The notes below the pieces were generated by a model. That model was not told the origin of the DNA. It made no database searches and saw only the letters and a program-made list of their open reading frames with translations. Shown here in pieces: positions 33,120-45,000 of a stretch of DNA of 64,000 bases (positions are counted from its first letter, which is position 1; the number at the start of each line of letters is the position of its first letter). Source of the stretch: Ypsolopha sequella. Taxonomy: Eukaryota > Arthropoda > Insecta > Lepidoptera > Ypsolophidae. The translations under genes were made by a program, and so were the position numbers. The stretch is taken from positions 7,920,201 through 7,984,200 of the forward strand of contig OW204001.1 of assembly GCA_934047225.1 (NCBI GenBank), read 5' to 3'.

Positions 33120-34980
33120 CATAATATTATTATATTTATGTTAATGTCAGTTCATTATTTCAGTTGATTAAATATTTAACCATTACCAAAGACTCTATTT
33201 GCTGAGATGAAGGACGTTAAATTTTAAAGTACATTACTGCGAAATGCAATTGGGATAGATTAAATTATGTTAAGGTGTGTTAATTCGAAAACTATTTCGA
33301 GATTTAGGCTTAATAAGCCGTATTTTCGAAGTTTTGGTCTAAAAAACCTCATTATGATGAATATTTTTACGAAAAGGCTGCAACTTCCATTTGCCTTCGT
33401 GTGATGTCACTTGAGTAATGGCTGTTTAGAATCGTGTCCCCTGCTGCTATCAAGATAAATTTATAATAAAATGCTTTACACTAATTTGACAGCTAGATGA
33501 TAGATGAGTAGACAGACAGAGACAGACCACTTCAATCAGTCTAATATCTAAAATTCTCAAGTGACAAGGTCATCGGACAATTCTTTAAAAAATCATGAAA
33601 AAAAATGGTTAATTTATATACCAAAATAATGAAAAACATGTCCTAAAATGGCGTATATTCTCTGAAAAAAATTAAAAACAAATCTTTTAAAAATTAAGCT
33701 ATGGGAATTGTTGATATTCAACAGTAATCATCGTTTTTCTGGTCATCGATCTACCTGACTGCAGGCCTCCTCGCACCACGCCGATTGTGATCTTCACTCA
33801 TCTACCAACGGTAGTCGGTTCCTCGGCAGATACGACCAGCTCACTGCCACAGAGACTAGATAGATGGGGGGTTATCAACAAATCCCATATATACAGTACG
33901 AGTTTGGTTGTAGCTATCGCGTAGACAATGCCCTGCCTGCCGGAGAGCCTTTGGAAGGCTACGGCAAATGCAGTCATAGTAGCCACCTTTTTTACCGCGC
34001 AAACAATTTGTTAACCAACGCTACGAAAAGAAGAAAAGCCACTTCGGTTTGCTTATCTTCAAAGCTATCGGCATCTATCTATTTCTTTGAAATTGCTGTT
34101 CAACCCTAATAAACGCACTTATACCTTGAGCTTTTGTCCGGCTTTGTGAAGTGCCGAAAAATGTTAGTGTTCACCTATTAGTTTATAGTAGACCAGTTAA
34201 TGTCACATAAGTGTAGATGGCTATTTAGGCCACATTAAAGCCCTTTTTGTTTTGGTTAGTAGTCATATAAACAATTTATCTGGTGGTAATGTTTTTCTTC
34301 TGATATTTAATTACTTAGTTAGTGTACCTGCAGGTAAAGCTCCTCATTCGTAAATGATTTTAACGGCTATGACGCCGCAATAAGAACTGCCGATACTACC
34401 TCTGTCGTGCTGGCGTCCGTACTGACATATCATTGGTCTATTAGAGGCTATATCCTGGTCAATTTAACTGTTATAGACACGTAGGCTAAGTAGGGTTGCT
34501 TTGAATACGTCTTAAAAATACCATGCTACTTTCTGTACGACAACTATTCGGATCTTACGGTCGTATACAAGAATGTTATTGTTTTCCTTATGGGGAATTG
34601 CGGCACTTTAGTTTTAAGGGCAGGTTATCCGGGACCTGTAGGTATTTATCGCTACCTCAGCCCCCGCCAATTCACCGCGACGTATTTATTTACGATGCAA
34701 CTGAGCGGCTATAATCGTGACCTCACGTGACTCGACACCGACCGCCGTACATTAAAATAGGTTCGGGGCCAGTAACTGTACTTCGTACTAATAAGAATTG
34801 ATTCCGATAAATGAACCAACATAAACTATTCCTACTAAAAAACCGAGTTAGTACAAATAGGGGAGTTTATTACATTGGATCATATGAGTAATATCTAAGC
34901 ACGCTCTTGTAAAACATTTGAAAGTACAACTAAAAATATTTAATACACTTGGTAATTGGTAACCATATGAGCTAACAAAG
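33120..34980. other. Unassigned stretch with two GC-richer patches
   Basis: The patches at about 33745-33975 and 34540-34745 have more CpG than the background, but frames are short and no domain is recognised. They could be conserved regulatory DNA or old repeats. Confidence 0.4.
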
Positions 34981-35130
34981 CTGACTCTGAAGGCTTTCAT
35001 TGTAATCTAGGAGCTGTCAAAACTAAATTTTGTTTATTACAAAATAGTTCATAAGTATTAAAAATAGAAGCTAAATTACTTTGCAATAATTTAGGTTTCG
35101 ACGGCACTAAAACTAAAATTATAAAATAAA
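34981..35130. repeat. Decayed relative of the 306-454 MITE
   Basis: GACTCTGAAGGC, GCTGTCAAAAC and GGCACTAAAACTAAAATTAT follow the order of the 306-454 element. The right terminal repeat is lost. Confidence 0.5.
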
Positions 35131-36162
35131 AACTAAAATAATGGCGTAGTATTTAAATGAGCGAATATAAATTCAAATATGTGGTGTCAAAAATACTGAA
35201 TATAGCGTACTAAAATACTAAGTGGGCGAAAGATTGTGAGCGAATAAAAATGTTGTCAACGGCGACTTGAAATTACAAATTTGAGTTGAGTTGATAATTC
35301 TCAGGCGAACAATTTTCTATTTTAGTGTCAATTTCATCTTAAGGCGCTACGTAAGAGTTACTCCATATGCGAAAAAACCCTCAGTGCGAGTGGGACGGAT
35401 TCGTGGAAAAGTAGTAAAAAAGTCAGTTTTTTATTAATATAAAATGTACTAAGCAATTTTGTCAAAAAGTTTTTCAAGAAGACTTTACAAATACATAATA
35501 TCCATATTTTTAATGCAATTTGACAATGAAATTAGTTAGGAATTCAGAATTACATGAAAAAATAAAACAATTTAGAGGTCTTTTCGGAATTAAATTCTAT
35601 CAAGAAAATATCATCCAATCGCGTTTTCCTTCAGTGAGAATTTTAATCAAATACTCAATAAACATTTACCCAAAAATGAAATACGTAGATGACGTTATAG
35701 TGGAGTAAATGGATTCGAAAAAACCCAATTTTTTTCCGCTTCGCTCGGCTCCTCATTTTATATTACATGTAAACCTAACTCCTTCTTGCTTCGCTCTTCG
35801 TCGCACCAATTTTTTTTATTTTTGGTGAAGTATTTTCGATTTCATACTTTAAATTCGCCCACTCGGTATTTTTAGTCGCACGATTTGTTCAGTTGTATGT
35901 GTGCTAGTGCTAGGACCCGGTTGCGAGGTGTCATAGCTTGATTGTTGCTCTGAGATAGGTGAAGGATCCACGTTTTCTTATTAAATATTATTTTTATTAT
36001 CATGCAAAGTCAGAGTTCTTACAGGCATCCCGCGTGTATACCGTGGGTTTACTATACCATGTTGTTGTTTTATTTTATTATTTTATTTGTAAATTTCTAT
36101 TTTTATTCATTCCATTACTGAACATGTCTTTTCTCTCTAATTTTTTTTTGCATGACATCCAT
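35131..36162. other. Unassigned AT-rich stretch
   Basis: No gene recognised. CGCTTCGCTCGGCTCC near 35738 and GCTTCGCTCTTCGTCG near 35789 resemble the GAGCGTAGCGAG core of the 15228 repeat. Confidence 0.4.
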
Positions 36163-37178
36163 TACAGTCTATTCCATTTACGAGGTAAAGTTACTTAGTC
36201 AAGTTTTTTAATTTGATTAAATACTATTATTTTTCAATTTTATCAGCATGCGACTTATGCGTGCTCGCTATTCAAAATCGTTGCATCATATTCATTGTCA
36301 CCATCGTCGTCATCACCTTCACCATCGTCTGTAGGATCCACCGTATTTATTATAATTTGGTTATCTATTAGGGCATCGATATGCACATCTCGGTCCCAAT
36401 CAGCGAAATTTAGATTTAATGTTCGTAAAACCACACTATTCCAATTTGCAGCAGTAATGTTATAGCATGCTTCTTGCAACAACGACAGCATTTTGTTTGT
36501 GTGACTATCGACCTTCTAACTTTTTTCTTAAGTGGCGATTTTAATTTATTATCTTCTGGTATATCTTTACCATGCTTTTCCTTACTTATTTGGGAAACAG
36601 TTTTTCGACTGATAACGAAAGAGTGGACTACCATTCTGAAACTCACATTCAAAGTAATGTTGTAGGCGTACCACAAACTCCCGCGCTTGACTGCCCAACA
36701 CTGTTCTTTTAGTGGTCAAGCAAGAAGAAAACACACGCACGCAACGTATACAAGGCTCTGATCGTGATTGCCATGGTAACCATGGTGATTGCGAGGTGGA
36801 CCATATTTTTAGTAGATTTTTATTTCCTACGACCTCGGTACACAAGAGAATAATCGATTAACTAACCGATTTTATGAGATTTTTTGAGCTACGTCACTAT
36901 GTTTAAAAGTAAAAAATAAACCATAGAACGTAAACGCGTATTTGCAGTAAAATATTATTTTATTTTAAAGTTATACTTATTTTGAGCACGATATCTAAAA
37001 AAAATACGTTGATTATGTTTGTGAATTAATTGTATAATATTTTGGATTGATTGTGGTTTTTTCAAACGGTGATTTACTGTCATAAACAAAGACTATTAAT
37101 TTTTTCAATTTATGTGAAACGTGCAGAGTTACGTTCTCAGAAGTGTCAAATGTAACCTCGTAAATGGAATAGACTGTA
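36163..37178 (-). pseudogene. Internally deleted pogo/Tigger-like DNA transposon
   Basis: The ends are TACAGTCTATTCCATTTACG (36163 on) and the exact mirror ending at 37178, consistent with a TA target and CAGT-type termini. On the minus strand, three separate frames keep N- and C-terminal transposase text. SQAREFVVRLQHYFE (about 36720) and SRKTVSQISKEKHGKDIPED (about 36600) look like the N-terminal helix-turn-helix region. NITAANWNSVVLRTLNLNF then an acidic stretch (36255-36470) looks like the C-terminus. The DDE catalytic core is missing. Family assignment is from motif memory. Confidence 0.62.
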
Positions 37179-37339
37179 GTTATTTTATTTGTAATTCTTT
37201 GTCAAATAAGTTATTTTTTTGTGTGTTTTCAATATTATTTCAATTATTCAATATTATTTTTATGAATAAATGATTATTATTCATTATTTTCTTAGTCAAT
37301 AGTATAATTGTACTAGTTAAAATTCTTAATTATTAATTA

Positions 37340-37520
37340 TTATGTTTTACTTCTATTTGCTATTGTGTTTTGTTCATATGTGGCAAACTGAAAATCAGAG
37401 CTGCAAGTTACTTCAACGTGTAGCATTTGATAAGCTTGCTCCTTTTTGCAATTTTGTTTCTTCTTTTTTTATATGTTCTGTGGCAAATAAACTCATTTCA
37501 CTATCACTTTCACTATCTCT
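37340..37520 (+). repeat. SINE/LINE 3' family (AAAATCAGAGCTGC type)
   Basis: It shares ACTGAAAATCAG, GCTGCAAGTTACTTCAAC, GGCAAATAAACTCATTTCAC and a TTTCACTATC tail with the minus copy at 43350-43545. It ends within the reading frame of the YqaJ-like fragment that follows on the minus strand, so it probably inserted there. Confidence 0.6.
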
Positions 37521-37797
37521 AGTATTACACATTTTATATAAAATTGTATTAGCTTCCTCTCCATCTTCGTCATCCAAAAATTATCATCTCTTGTAATGCG
37601 TTCAATATGTACAAGTTCATTATCTCCTACCCAAATGCCAAAGAGACATAATCGCCGTTCTGTCACGTAAAGCTGTCCTTGTACCTGGTAATACCAATTA
37701 CTGTTTTTATCGAGTTTTATCGTACTTGTTGCCTCTATACATTGTCTCGATGCGAAGGTGCCCTGCTCAGTACGAAGATTTGATAAACTGAAGTTAA
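37521..37797 (-). pseudogene. YqaJ-like nuclease-domain fragment
   Basis: On the minus strand from about 37797 an uninterrupted frame includes NSNWYYQVQGQLYVTERRLC, LFGIWVGDNELVHIERITRD, DNFWMTKME and FYIKCVILEIV. The YYQVQGQL...IER+.RDD.FW...M..KL..FY..C.LPEI pattern is what I recall for the C-terminal half of YqaJ-type recombinase/exonuclease domains, often found in insect mobile elements. An acceptor-like CTTAACTTCAG sits at its 5' edge (about 37787). The catalytic N-terminal half is absent and the 3' side is cut by a SINE. Confidence 0.5.
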
Positions 37798-38147
37798 GAA
37801 ATTTTATTTAATCACTTAGTTACATACGATTCATACTTACGCTTACAAAAAAATAATAATACGTAGATACAATCGCATTATTTTTTATATATATATATAT
37901 ATATATTATATATTTACAAAATATGTACATTATATATCCATACATTCTGTCTGACTGCAAGAGTAAGTACTGTTACATTTTACTGTTGTACAGTTATACT
38001 CGGACTCAAGAGTTGTTTACATTTTTTGCGTAATTTCAAAAGTTGGTTGTTCTGTACTTGTTCTGTTCTGTACGATCAATAAAACATCTCGTTACAGTTT
38101 CAAAGAATTGTTTTCTTATCTTCAGCACTCCCAAATTTGATGATTTG
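37798..38147. other. Unassigned stretch with AT microsatellite
   Basis: A run of AT dinucleotides is at about 37888-37906. No gene recognised. Confidence 0.5.
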
Positions 38148-38630
38148 TATGGTTCCGTAGTACCTAAAAGGTACAAAAGGAACCTTTATGGTGAGACTCC
38201 GTTGTCCGTCCGTCCGTCCGTATGTCACAGCCTCATAACTTTAGCACCTTTAAAGATAAAGACATGAAATTTGGCACAAAAATAGCATTTATTTGCCCAC
38301 ATATCACGATGTAAAAAAAGATTGAAATTATTCAAAATATTTCCAAAACAAAACTAAAAAATGTTATCCTAAAAATACAATACGGGTATCAAATTATAGA
38401 TATCAAAAAGCTGATTGTAAAAATACATTGATATAAAAAAAAATTATGTCTTTATCTCCAAAACTGGTAGACCGAGCATTATGAAAAAAATCATGGTAAT
38501 AGTGTTTACGTAAAGATTACAGGAAAAATAAAGCAGTTGAGAAATTCACGAAAAAAAATAGTAAATTAAATTTATCATCCACAATACGGAACCCTAGGTA
38601 CGCGAGTCTGACTCGCACTTGGCCGGTTTT
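38148..38630 (+). repeat. GGTTCCGTA-type repeat
   Basis: Same order as 31602-32368: GGTTCCGTAGTACCTAAAAG, GTCC units, AAACTGGTAGACCGAGCATT, ACGGAACCCTAGGTACGC, GAGTCTGACTCGC, ACTTGGCCGG. Confidence 0.78.
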
Positions 38631-39574
38631 TTTCTTCTTATTTCTAGTTTCCATTTTTATTTTTAAACATCCAAGCAAGATACAACTAAATGATTTTTAT
38701 TTACATGTACACACAACTGATAGTTTGATGTATATTTACACGATTATTTAAATAATGATAGTACACTCTATCAGAGCTTCGAGGCGAGTGAGGGGGAACG
38801 AGGGTTCAGAAAACTGACATAGGTCTTGCCTCGACAGCCGCTGGCGGGCAACTGGCGGCCGCTCGCCGAGTAGTCGCGAATCAATTTTGCTTTTTAAATT
38901 AAGGGAAAAATAACGATTTTCATTAAAACAAAAGTAACCACAAAAGTTATTAGTACAATAGTTTTACTTTAATTATCTGCAATTTTCATGCAATTTGGTT
39001 AAGTACACGTTACATAAAACGAAAAAAATCTTAAAAATCGACAAAGTTTCGGATTTTTTTTCGATCGAGCAAAGTGTAACGTCTCGCAAATTGAACCACA
39101 AAAAACACTGCACAAAAGATGTATCTGAAACATATATTTTTTTCAGATTTTAAAAATAACTATTTGATGCTTTAAAATGAGTTTGAAAACAGACAAAATT
39201 GGGATAAGCCCCCCTTAATAACGAAGAAGATGTCCTTTAGGTGTTATTGGAGTTGAATTTCAGCTTGTCATATCATTTTATTGCCCATTCATTTAGAGTT
39301 GACAAATCCTTAAATGTTTTAATGAATTTTCAAGAAAAAGTCCACATACTTGCATTACTCGTACTTTATATTTTTAGGTCCACCAAATATGGATAAGTGT
39401 ATCCTTCTAGCTAAACAATTTATTTTTTATTATTAGGTTTATAATAATTTAATACCAATAGTAGGTTTTGAAAATTAAGTCCAGTACCTATTTATTATAA
39501 AAGTAGTGGGTTGTGTCAGAGATACAACCGTAAATTTTATTATTTAAATATTCACTGAACTAAATTCTAACATT
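38631..39574. other. Unassigned stretch
   Basis: A GC-rich patch at 38775-38880 contains GGCGAGTGAGGGGGAACGAG and GGCGGCCGCTCGCCGAG. It has no open frame of note and the function is unknown. Confidence 0.4.
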
Positions 39575-39950
39575 TTAGAACTAACATTTGAAAAAAAGAT
39601 GAGCACAAATGATAAATTTATAAAAAATACAATATGGGTATCAAATTGTAGGTATTAAAAAGCTGATTGTAAATATATATACCTAGTTTGGCTATATTTA
39701 ATTGCATCTATTTCGAGAAATCCTTGAAAAACCATAAAAAAATGTGTGTGTGTCCCTATCTCCAAAACTGGTGGACCGAAAAATATGATAAATATCATTA
39801 TATCACCTATGTGTTTACGTAAAGATTACAGAAAAAATAAAGCGGTTGAGAAATTCACGAAAAAAAATTACTAAATTAAAGTTATCATTATCATCCACAG
39901 TACGGAACCCTAGGTACGCGAGTCTGACACGCACTTGGCCGGGTTTTTTT
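39575..39950 (+). repeat. GGTTCCGTA-type repeat, 5'-truncated
   Basis: It keeps AAACTGGTGGACCGAAAAAT and the end ACGGAACCCTAGGTACGC, GAGTCTGACACGC, ACTTGGCCGG. Confidence 0.72.
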
Positions 39951-41042
39951 TTTGTTAATCATTTAACATTTAGTGATCTAAATTTAAACGAATTTCAGTT
40001 TTATGTTGTCATTCATTTTTAATATTTTTTTATACTTACATAGCATGTGACGTCATTTGCTTCCTTTAGACATAATGAACAAGATATCCTTTGCATTGGT
40101 ACAAAAAAATAAATAAATTGTTTGATGTCTATGCTTATGTCAAAGCATACAGGTAATGTGTGTAATCTACGAGTCAAGAGAAGGAAGAAAAATGAGATAT
40201 TACATGACTAATTCCTTTGTTAAATTAAATTAGTTGGCGAAATTTGAAACATATGTAGGACATGTCCAAATGAACAACTTTTACTATTAGGATTGTGCAA
40301 AATTCTTAAAATTTGTTTTAACCTTTCCATACTGGACCGGTGAGCTGATCGGGGCAATTTTTATGGGAGGAAATGAAAAAAAGTTAAGAATTTCGCGTAG
40401 CTCCCATACAAACAGTTGTTCATATAGACTAGTACTACCAATCTTCCAACTAATAGCAAACTAACTTAAGTTTATATAATAACCTTATATAAACTTAAGT
40501 TAGTTGGCTGCAGAAACAATGAAATACGTTCAAAATGTATTACTTCGAAACGGTTTTTCAATCAGCATGCCTTGGCATTATATTTCCAAAAACGAGGTAA
40601 TGTTAGTTTTTTATTATTTTTTATTATTCCTATCAAATAAACATTAATTTATTTTGAATAATAAACGACAAAAAACATAATAATCTGTTATCAGAAATGC
40701 CCAAAATAAGTCAATAAGCGTATCCTAAAGTTCCTTTCACGAAAGAACTCCCCCGTCAAAAAGTACTTATTGATCAAGTACTAAATTCGAAAATGTCTTG
40801 TTCTGTGGGACTTCTTTCGTGAAGCTTGACCTGGAAGTGTCGCAGTCAGTACAGTAAATGCAGTTCTAATTTTCTCTGCAATCGATGACCATTTAAGCAA
40901 AGCAAAATTATCTATTATTATAGTTTAGATTTTCCTAGATTAGAGTTTAGATTATAGTTTAGATTAGTTTAGATTATATTACATTTTTAATACATATTTT
41001 ATAAGTGGTCTATACATCCAACATTGAAACCGAGATTTAAAA
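39951..41042. other. Unassigned stretch with a 21-bp perfect hairpin
   Basis: 40459-40479 and 40485-40505 are exact inverted copies containing ACTTAAGTTTATATAA, with a 5-base loop. No gene recognised around it. Confidence 0.6.
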
Positions 41043-41326
41043 AACAGCCAAGTGCGAGTCGGACTCGCGCACGAAGGGTTCCGTACCATTATCTATAAAA
41101 ACGGCAAAAAAAACATGTCTGTTGTATGGAAGCCCCCTTAAATATTTATTTTATTCTGTTATTTAGTTTAGCTGCAACAGAAATACATCATCTGTGAAAA
41201 TTTCAACTGTGTAACTATCACGGTTCATAAGATACAGCCTGGTGATAGATGGACAGACAGACAGACGGGCAGCGGGAGTCTTAGTAATAGGGTCCCGTTG
41301 GTTACCCTTTGGGCACGGAACCCTAA
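41043..41326 (-). repeat. GGTTCCGTA-type repeat, variant 2, minus
   Basis: It mirrors 9935-10215: AAGTGCGAGTCGGACTCGCG, GGGTTCCGTACCATTATCTA, a CAGACAGACAGAC run and a final ACGGAACCCTAA. Confidence 0.75.
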
Positions 41327-42382
41327 AAACTAAAATCAAAGTAGGGGAGTATCTGTATCCAATCTAACTTTATTACTATAACTTCTAATAGGAAACCTCC
41401 ATACTCCTACCTAATAAAAATACCCAATTTTACATTACGGAGCACAACGAATCGTTGATTAAAACCTCACTATGTTAACCCTTTTGGGCCAAATCGGGAA
41501 CACTCCTCCCAATTATTACCATACCCGGTTTACCGCCATTACACCCAAAACTCATTCCCGTGGTATTCCAATAAGAAAATAAATAAAAAGGTTCAGTGTT
41601 AACGAGTAGGGCCGAAAAGACCTTTGCTCGGTAGTTAAGGGTTATCTCATCTGTTCCCTCCCCCTTTTCCTCCCGTTTCTGGAACTGTTAATGACTTCGA
41701 AGTAATCAAGTCGAGATTAGATGTGATCCTTTGAGTTTAATAGCGTCTTCCTTGCGTGTTTGGAATCATGTTTCAATTTTGAAAAAATCGGAATAATTGT
41801 CGTCAAAAAATTGCTAAGAAATCTATTCATAATTTAACACTTAAATGCATGGTGATGTAAATTTCCATCAACCCATTTAGCAACGAATATTAATTATGAT
41901 ATATTTTAACATTTTTGTTACTGTGGCACCTTTCTGAAGGACTATTGCATGAAATTAAACGGAAAGAAAAAGTACACAATTTTTTTTTATTTCCTTTTTT
42001 TACAGAACATATGTTTTTATAGTATTTGTAGTAATAGTCCAAATCTGAAAATAAGTGGTTGCGAAAAAAAACCATTGTAATGAATTTTTTTGTTTTTGAA
42101 AATACAGTTTTTGGTACACTCGTGTCAAATAACTGTTCTGACCGATAAAGAAAACAAAAATTCGAAAAAAACATTTCCTATACAAATTGAAGAAAATCAT
42201 ATTTTTTTATTATCTTCGATTTTACCCCTTAAACATAGATTTTATTTTTGTATTTTTCTCATATTATTTGACCAGTTCTCTATCTTAAATCTCACTTTCA
42301 TTTAAAAAGAAAAATCATGCATTTAAGGGTTAAGAGCTCTTGTTGGTGGTGTAACCGCCATTCGTCTGCTAATGATTTGATC
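41327..42382. other. Unassigned AT-rich stretch
   Basis: Overlapping frames of 66-94 codons on the minus strand are low-complexity and unsupported. Confidence 0.5.
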
Positions 42383-42390
42383 TCTTAATA

Positions 42391-42979
42391 TAGGGCTGCC
42401 ATCATCTAAATTGCAAACGGAGGACAAAAACTTCAAAAACCCCGGACATTTAGGTGAAACTGAGGTTTTCCCCGGACAGGCCTAAAAAAAATATTCTTGC
42501 AAAAAAAAGTTTTCATTAAACATTTTTCAATAAACATTAATTATTTATTAAACAATAAATATATTATATTTGCCGCGAATGAATTATTTGTCTAGATTTG
42601 TTTTTATTTCTTGATTATCCTTCAATTAATTGTCGTTACCACTTACTTACTCACGCTTGTTCATGTTACCATGTGTGCGAAAATGTTAAATGTTAAATAT
42701 CTAAAATCTTTATTGTTGGTATCCACGAGTCAAGCTCGCTAAGTCTGGGGCCACAAGAATAACAACTTTTTCATTAAATGTTTTTTTCTCTTTCTTTTGG
42801 CAAATCATGTAAATTTCATTATGTTGGTATAGTTTTTGGAAAATAAATAGTTTTGAATTTGAATTGAATATAGTGTCCGGGTTTTGCCCGGATCTTTTTC
42901 CAAATCCTCCCCCGGACGGCCCCCGGACGCTCTCCAAACTAGGACAATTCCGGGGAAACCCGGACGGTTGACAGCCCTA
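42391..42979. mobile_element. Non-autonomous hAT-type element with 8-bp target duplication
   Basis: The 589-bp element begins TAGGGCTGCCATC and ends GGTTGACAGCCCTA. It is flanked by perfect copies of TCTTAATA (42383-42390 and 42980-42987). Inner CCCCGGAC and GTCCGGG motifs repeat near both ends. No transposase frame. Confidence 0.88.
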
Positions 42980-42987
42980 TCTTAATA

Positions 42988-43294
42988 CGACATTATAATA
43001 ACCTTAGGTACCACTTACTTGAGTAAAGTAGTAGCCTCTAGATCTTCCTCTTCTTCTTTTCTTCTAGGCCTTTCCTTCTATGATATTTTATAAAAAAAAC
43101 TGTGATGTCGAATCAAGTGTTCTATTATCTTCCCTCTTCTGTTTTCAATGGTTTTTAAAAAACATTTTTCTTCCTGTACAATTCTCAGTACTTCCTCATG
43201 AGGTCATACGTCATCTTCTACGTCCAGATATGGCAAGAAAATTAACCAAATTACAAGTACATATTTGAGAGGTTTCGGTACAGTATGCTTATGG
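42988..43294. other. Unassigned stretch
   Basis: No gene recognised. Confidence 0.4.
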
Positions 43295-43349
43295 TCCCTT
43301 TCAGTAGAATCCGGCAATAATGTAAACAAATAATGTTTTATAAAAAATA

Positions 43350-43545
43350 AGTAAAGTGAAAGTGAAATAAATTTATTTGCCAAAAAAACACATAAAAAGA
43401 AAAAAGAGTACAACATAATGCAAAATGGCAAAAAGGAGCAAACTCAGCAAAAATACTACAAGTTGAAGCAACTTGCAGCGCTGATTTTCAGTATGCCCCT
43501 TTTTAAAACATATAAAACAGAAACACAATGGCAGGTATAGGTAAA
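43350..43545 (-). repeat. SINE/LINE 3' family copy inserted in the foldback arm
   Basis: Its reverse complement contains TACTGAAAATCAGCGCTGCA and GGCAAATAAATTTATTTCAC with a TTTCACTTTACTT tail, matching 37340-37520. A-rich AAAAAAT flanks both sides. Confidence 0.6.
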
Positions 43546-43599
43546 AAAAATATAACAGATAATGCAATTTGTTATAATAATCTATTATTATTACAGCCT

Positions 43600-43795
43600 G
43601 TAATAATCCATCCATCCATCCATATCCATCAGCCTAGTTCGTCCACCGCTGGACATAAGCCTTTCCAGGACTTTGCCACTCCCGGCGGTCATCCTGAAAG
43701 AATTGCCCATACTCACACACGCTGGGCAGGCGGGTTGGTGAGCGCGTTGCCGGAACTCTCGCACCAGTGACTCCGCTGCCCGTCACCAGTCTTTT
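43600..43795 (-). mobile_element. RTE-tailed non-autonomous element, minus copy
   Basis: The reverse complement matches the last 200 bp of 10381-10735, including CTTTCCAGGACTTTGCCACT in the plus sense and a CATC tail. Confidence 0.7.
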
Positions 43796-43900
43796 ATAAT
43801 ATCTAATAATTATTATTAGATATTATAACAAATTGCATTATCTGTTATTTTTTATAAAACATTATTTGTTTAGATTATTGCCGGATTCTGTTGAAAGGGA

Positions 43901-44154
43901 GTGTACATTTCCATCAACATTTTAATTTAGTATGCATCACTATCTGCAGTACAGAAACAAACTTTAACTCTAATATGGAAGAAAGAGTTATCAAGTGATT
44001 AAAGTAAAGAGTAGTTTAAATCTTTAAATAATCAGGAGACAAAAGCTCTACAATGTAGAATCTACATTATAGAGTTACACGAATTACCATTTCTAACCTT
44101 TTTTAGAGTTACATATCCAAAGAGAAGGAACAGAAACATCTTGGTGAGACTTAG
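43901..44154. other. Unassigned stretch
   Basis: A short palindrome TCTACAATGTAGAATCTACA is near 44048. No gene. Confidence 0.4.
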
Positions 44155-44240
44155 CTTCGGTCCCTCCATCCATATCAAAATCAAAAAATCAAAATCAAAA
44201 ACATTTATTTATAACATATTTAACAGTTTTTGTTGCCGAA
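44155..44240 (-). repeat. LINE 3' tail, minus (TCAAAA units)
   Basis: ATCAAAATCAAAAAATCAAA followed by ACATTTATTTATAA mirrors a LINE end with AATAAATG and a TTTTGA tail. Confidence 0.5.
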
Positions 44241-44819
44241 TTCTCCTTTTGTTTTCACCTGTAATGGGAGAAATTCGCTCTTTCATCAATAGTTGCGAGA
44301 GAGTTATAAATAAATATTTAAACAAAGCAAGACTTATAAATATTATTTATTATTTTAATATTTATTATATATTATTTATTATTAAAATATTTATTATATA
44401 TATTATTTATTATATAAACGTCACGGCCTTATAACTTCTGATTCACCTAAAAGTAAGACTTGAAATTTGTGACAAAAATATAAAATACTAACTTAAAAAT
44501 AAGGTAAAATAAAATTTATTAAAAGGTAAGGTTTTTTATTTTATCATATTTTTAAATAATTTGTGTTGACTATCTGTCTAAGTTTTAAGCTAAGATTTAA
44601 GTCAGTTTATGTGTATGTTTAAATTGTTAATATTGACTAGATTTTTGTAATTTCTTTGGATTTAATAATGCTATTTTTTTTTCTGATAATGCTGTGTTCA
44701 CCTGTCATTGATGGCAACACCAGATTAAGGTGGAATGTATATCTATATGTAGTTTGTGTTGTGTTTGTTGGTGTACCTTTTTGAAAAGTAAATAAATAAG
44801 TAAACTTGCTCAAAACTTC
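44241..44819. other. Unassigned AT-rich stretch
   Basis: ATTTATTATATATTATTTAT-type repeats at 44335-44420. No gene. Confidence 0.4.
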
Positions 44820-45000
44820 GGTACCATACTCAAACTCAAACTCAAACGTTTATTGCAAACCAAGTGTACAAAAATGATGGAAATAAAAATAAGGATCTTA
44901 CAACTTACTAGGCACAGCAAATAGGGAGGGTACACTTATATAAATGAACTTAAAAATAGAGGAACTTTAAACATTTTACATTATATCTTACCTTATCTTA
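44820..45000 (-). repeat. LINE 3' tail, minus (CTCAAA units)
   Basis: ACTCAAACTCAAACTCAAAC then GTTTATTGCAAACCAAGTGT is the mirror of a LINE end with a GTTTGAG tail. Confidence 0.5.

Larger units (their letters stand above)
43295..43900. mobile_element. Palindromic foldback with two nested insertions
   Basis: The right arm (43793-43900) is continuous. The left arm is its mirror in two pieces, 43295-43347 and 43546-43592. A minus SINE/LINE-tail element (about 43350-43545) separates the left pieces and an RTE-tailed element (about 43600-43795) occupies the centre. Arm text includes AAACAAATAATGTTTTATAA and ATAACAGATAATGCAATTTG. The order of events can be read directly: foldback first, then both insertions. 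Confidence 0.75.

Noticed and set aside
36474..36665. 63-codon plus-strand frame
   Set aside because: It is antisense to the pogo/Tigger-like transposase fragments.
41890..42305. Overlapping frames of 66-94 codons on both strands
   Set aside because: Low-complexity Phe/Lys-rich translations of AT-rich DNA with no domain.
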